Part shown: piece by piece, positions 5,085-5,241 of the stretch
How the letters are laid out: every line of letters starts with the position of its first letter
Position numbering within the stretch: position 1 is the first letter of the stretch
Source of the DNA: an uncultured Clostridia bacterium
Lineage (GTDB): Bacteria; Bacillota; Clostridia; Lachnospirales; Lachnospiraceae
Assembly (NCBI GenBank): GCA_947178045.1
Contig: CAMWWR010000170.1
Location: 1-5,241 of the forward strand
Reading direction: 5' to 3'
Length of the DNA stretch: 5,241 nucleotides
Translations under genes and position numbers: made by a program
Notes under the pieces: generated by a model
What the model saw: the letters and a program-made list of their open reading frames with translations, nothing else
Database searches by the model: none
Told to the model about the DNA's origin: nothing

Positions 5085-5241
5085 CATTTTCTCAACATTC
5101 CCCGTACCTGAAAAAGTGTAAAAAGGACAAAATACTGACAGGACAAAAATACAGGCACCAAAATTCCACCGCCGCCACCCCTGTCCACGTCGGACTGCCT
5201 GCCCTGAATAAACCAAGCATGGGGAAAATCAGGCAGGATAC
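5085..5241. other. Right-end intergenic DNA without a supported gene
   Basis: A minus-strand frame is open from the window edge to a TGA at 5094-5092 (49 codons) and a plus-strand frame is open from 5112 to the edge (43 codons). Neither has a start with a ribosome binding site inside the window. The minus frame has an odd composition rich in Phe, Cys and Trp. A bulged inverted repeat, CCTGCCCTGA (5198-5207) against TCAGGCAGG (5229-5237), lies at the very end. This may simply be spacer, or the edge of a gene or repeat that continues outside. Confidence 0.4.
5124..5156. repeat. Two tandem copies of a 16-17-bp unit in intergenic DNA
   Basis: AGGACAAAATACTGAC (5124-5139) is followed at once by AGGACAAAAATACAGGC (5140-5156). 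The units share AGGACAAAA and ATAC and differ mainly by one extra A. They lie 115-147 bp upstream of the minus-strand gene start, where a regulator-binding site would be plausible. I found no clear -35/-10 pair nearby on the minus strand. Confidence 0.5.

Noticed and set aside
5092..5241. Minus-strand open frame of 49 codons entering from the right edge
   Set aside because: The translation is unusually rich in Phe, Cys and Trp, it covers the tandem repeat, and the opposite strand is open as well. Nothing in it supports a real gene end.
5219..5241. Possible start of a plus-strand gene (ATG GGG AAA ATC) at the window end
   Set aside because: There is no ribosome binding site in the preceding bases and only seven codons are visible.

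Overview
The window looks like chromosomal DNA of a low-GC-phylum (Firmicutes/Bacillota) gut-type clostridium, probably of the Oscillospiraceae/Ruminococcaceae or a relative. This is inferred from the XpaC-TelA gene pair, strong purine-rich ribosome binding sites, a SigA-type promoter, and a GC-rich codon style (GCC, CGC, CTG) in the left half. No rRNA, tRNA, CRISPR array or recognisable transposase is present.

Layout. Positions 1-267 are the 3' end of a MATE-family multidrug efflux transporter. A 170-bp gap follows, holding a very good promoter (TTGTAA, 17-bp spacer, TATAAT) with AT-rich upstream DNA and overlapping inverted and direct repeats that may be an operator. This promoter should drive a two-gene operon. 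The first gene (438-2093) is an XpaC-like protein ('5-bromo-4-chloroindolyl phosphate hydrolysis' family) with a membrane hairpin and a winged-helix-like segment. The second (2183-3340) is a TelA/YaaN-family toxic-anion-resistance protein. The same pairing is known from Bacillus (xpaC-yaaN), so the two proteins probably act together in envelope or toxic-anion stress. A strong 14-bp stem-loop sits between them.

After telA the base composition and codon style change. A gene for a cytoplasmic serine esterase of the tributyrin-esterase/esterase-D type (3486-4292) is followed by a convergent orphan gene on the minus strand (4284-5009); their 3' ends overlap by 9 bp. An imperfect 27-bp direct repeat (23 of 27 identical) lies at 3402-3428 and 4292-4318. 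It brackets the esterase gene exactly: the right copy begins on the last base of the esterase stop codon and forms the 3' end of the orphan gene. Together with the composition shift, this suggests the esterase segment was inserted or rearranged here.

The last 232 bp (5010-5241) contain no supported gene. They hold the orphan gene's ribosome binding site, a possible leader stem and a 16-17-bp tandem repeat. No stretch longer than 300 bp is without a gene, and no classical intrinsic terminator with a T-tract could be identified anywhere.
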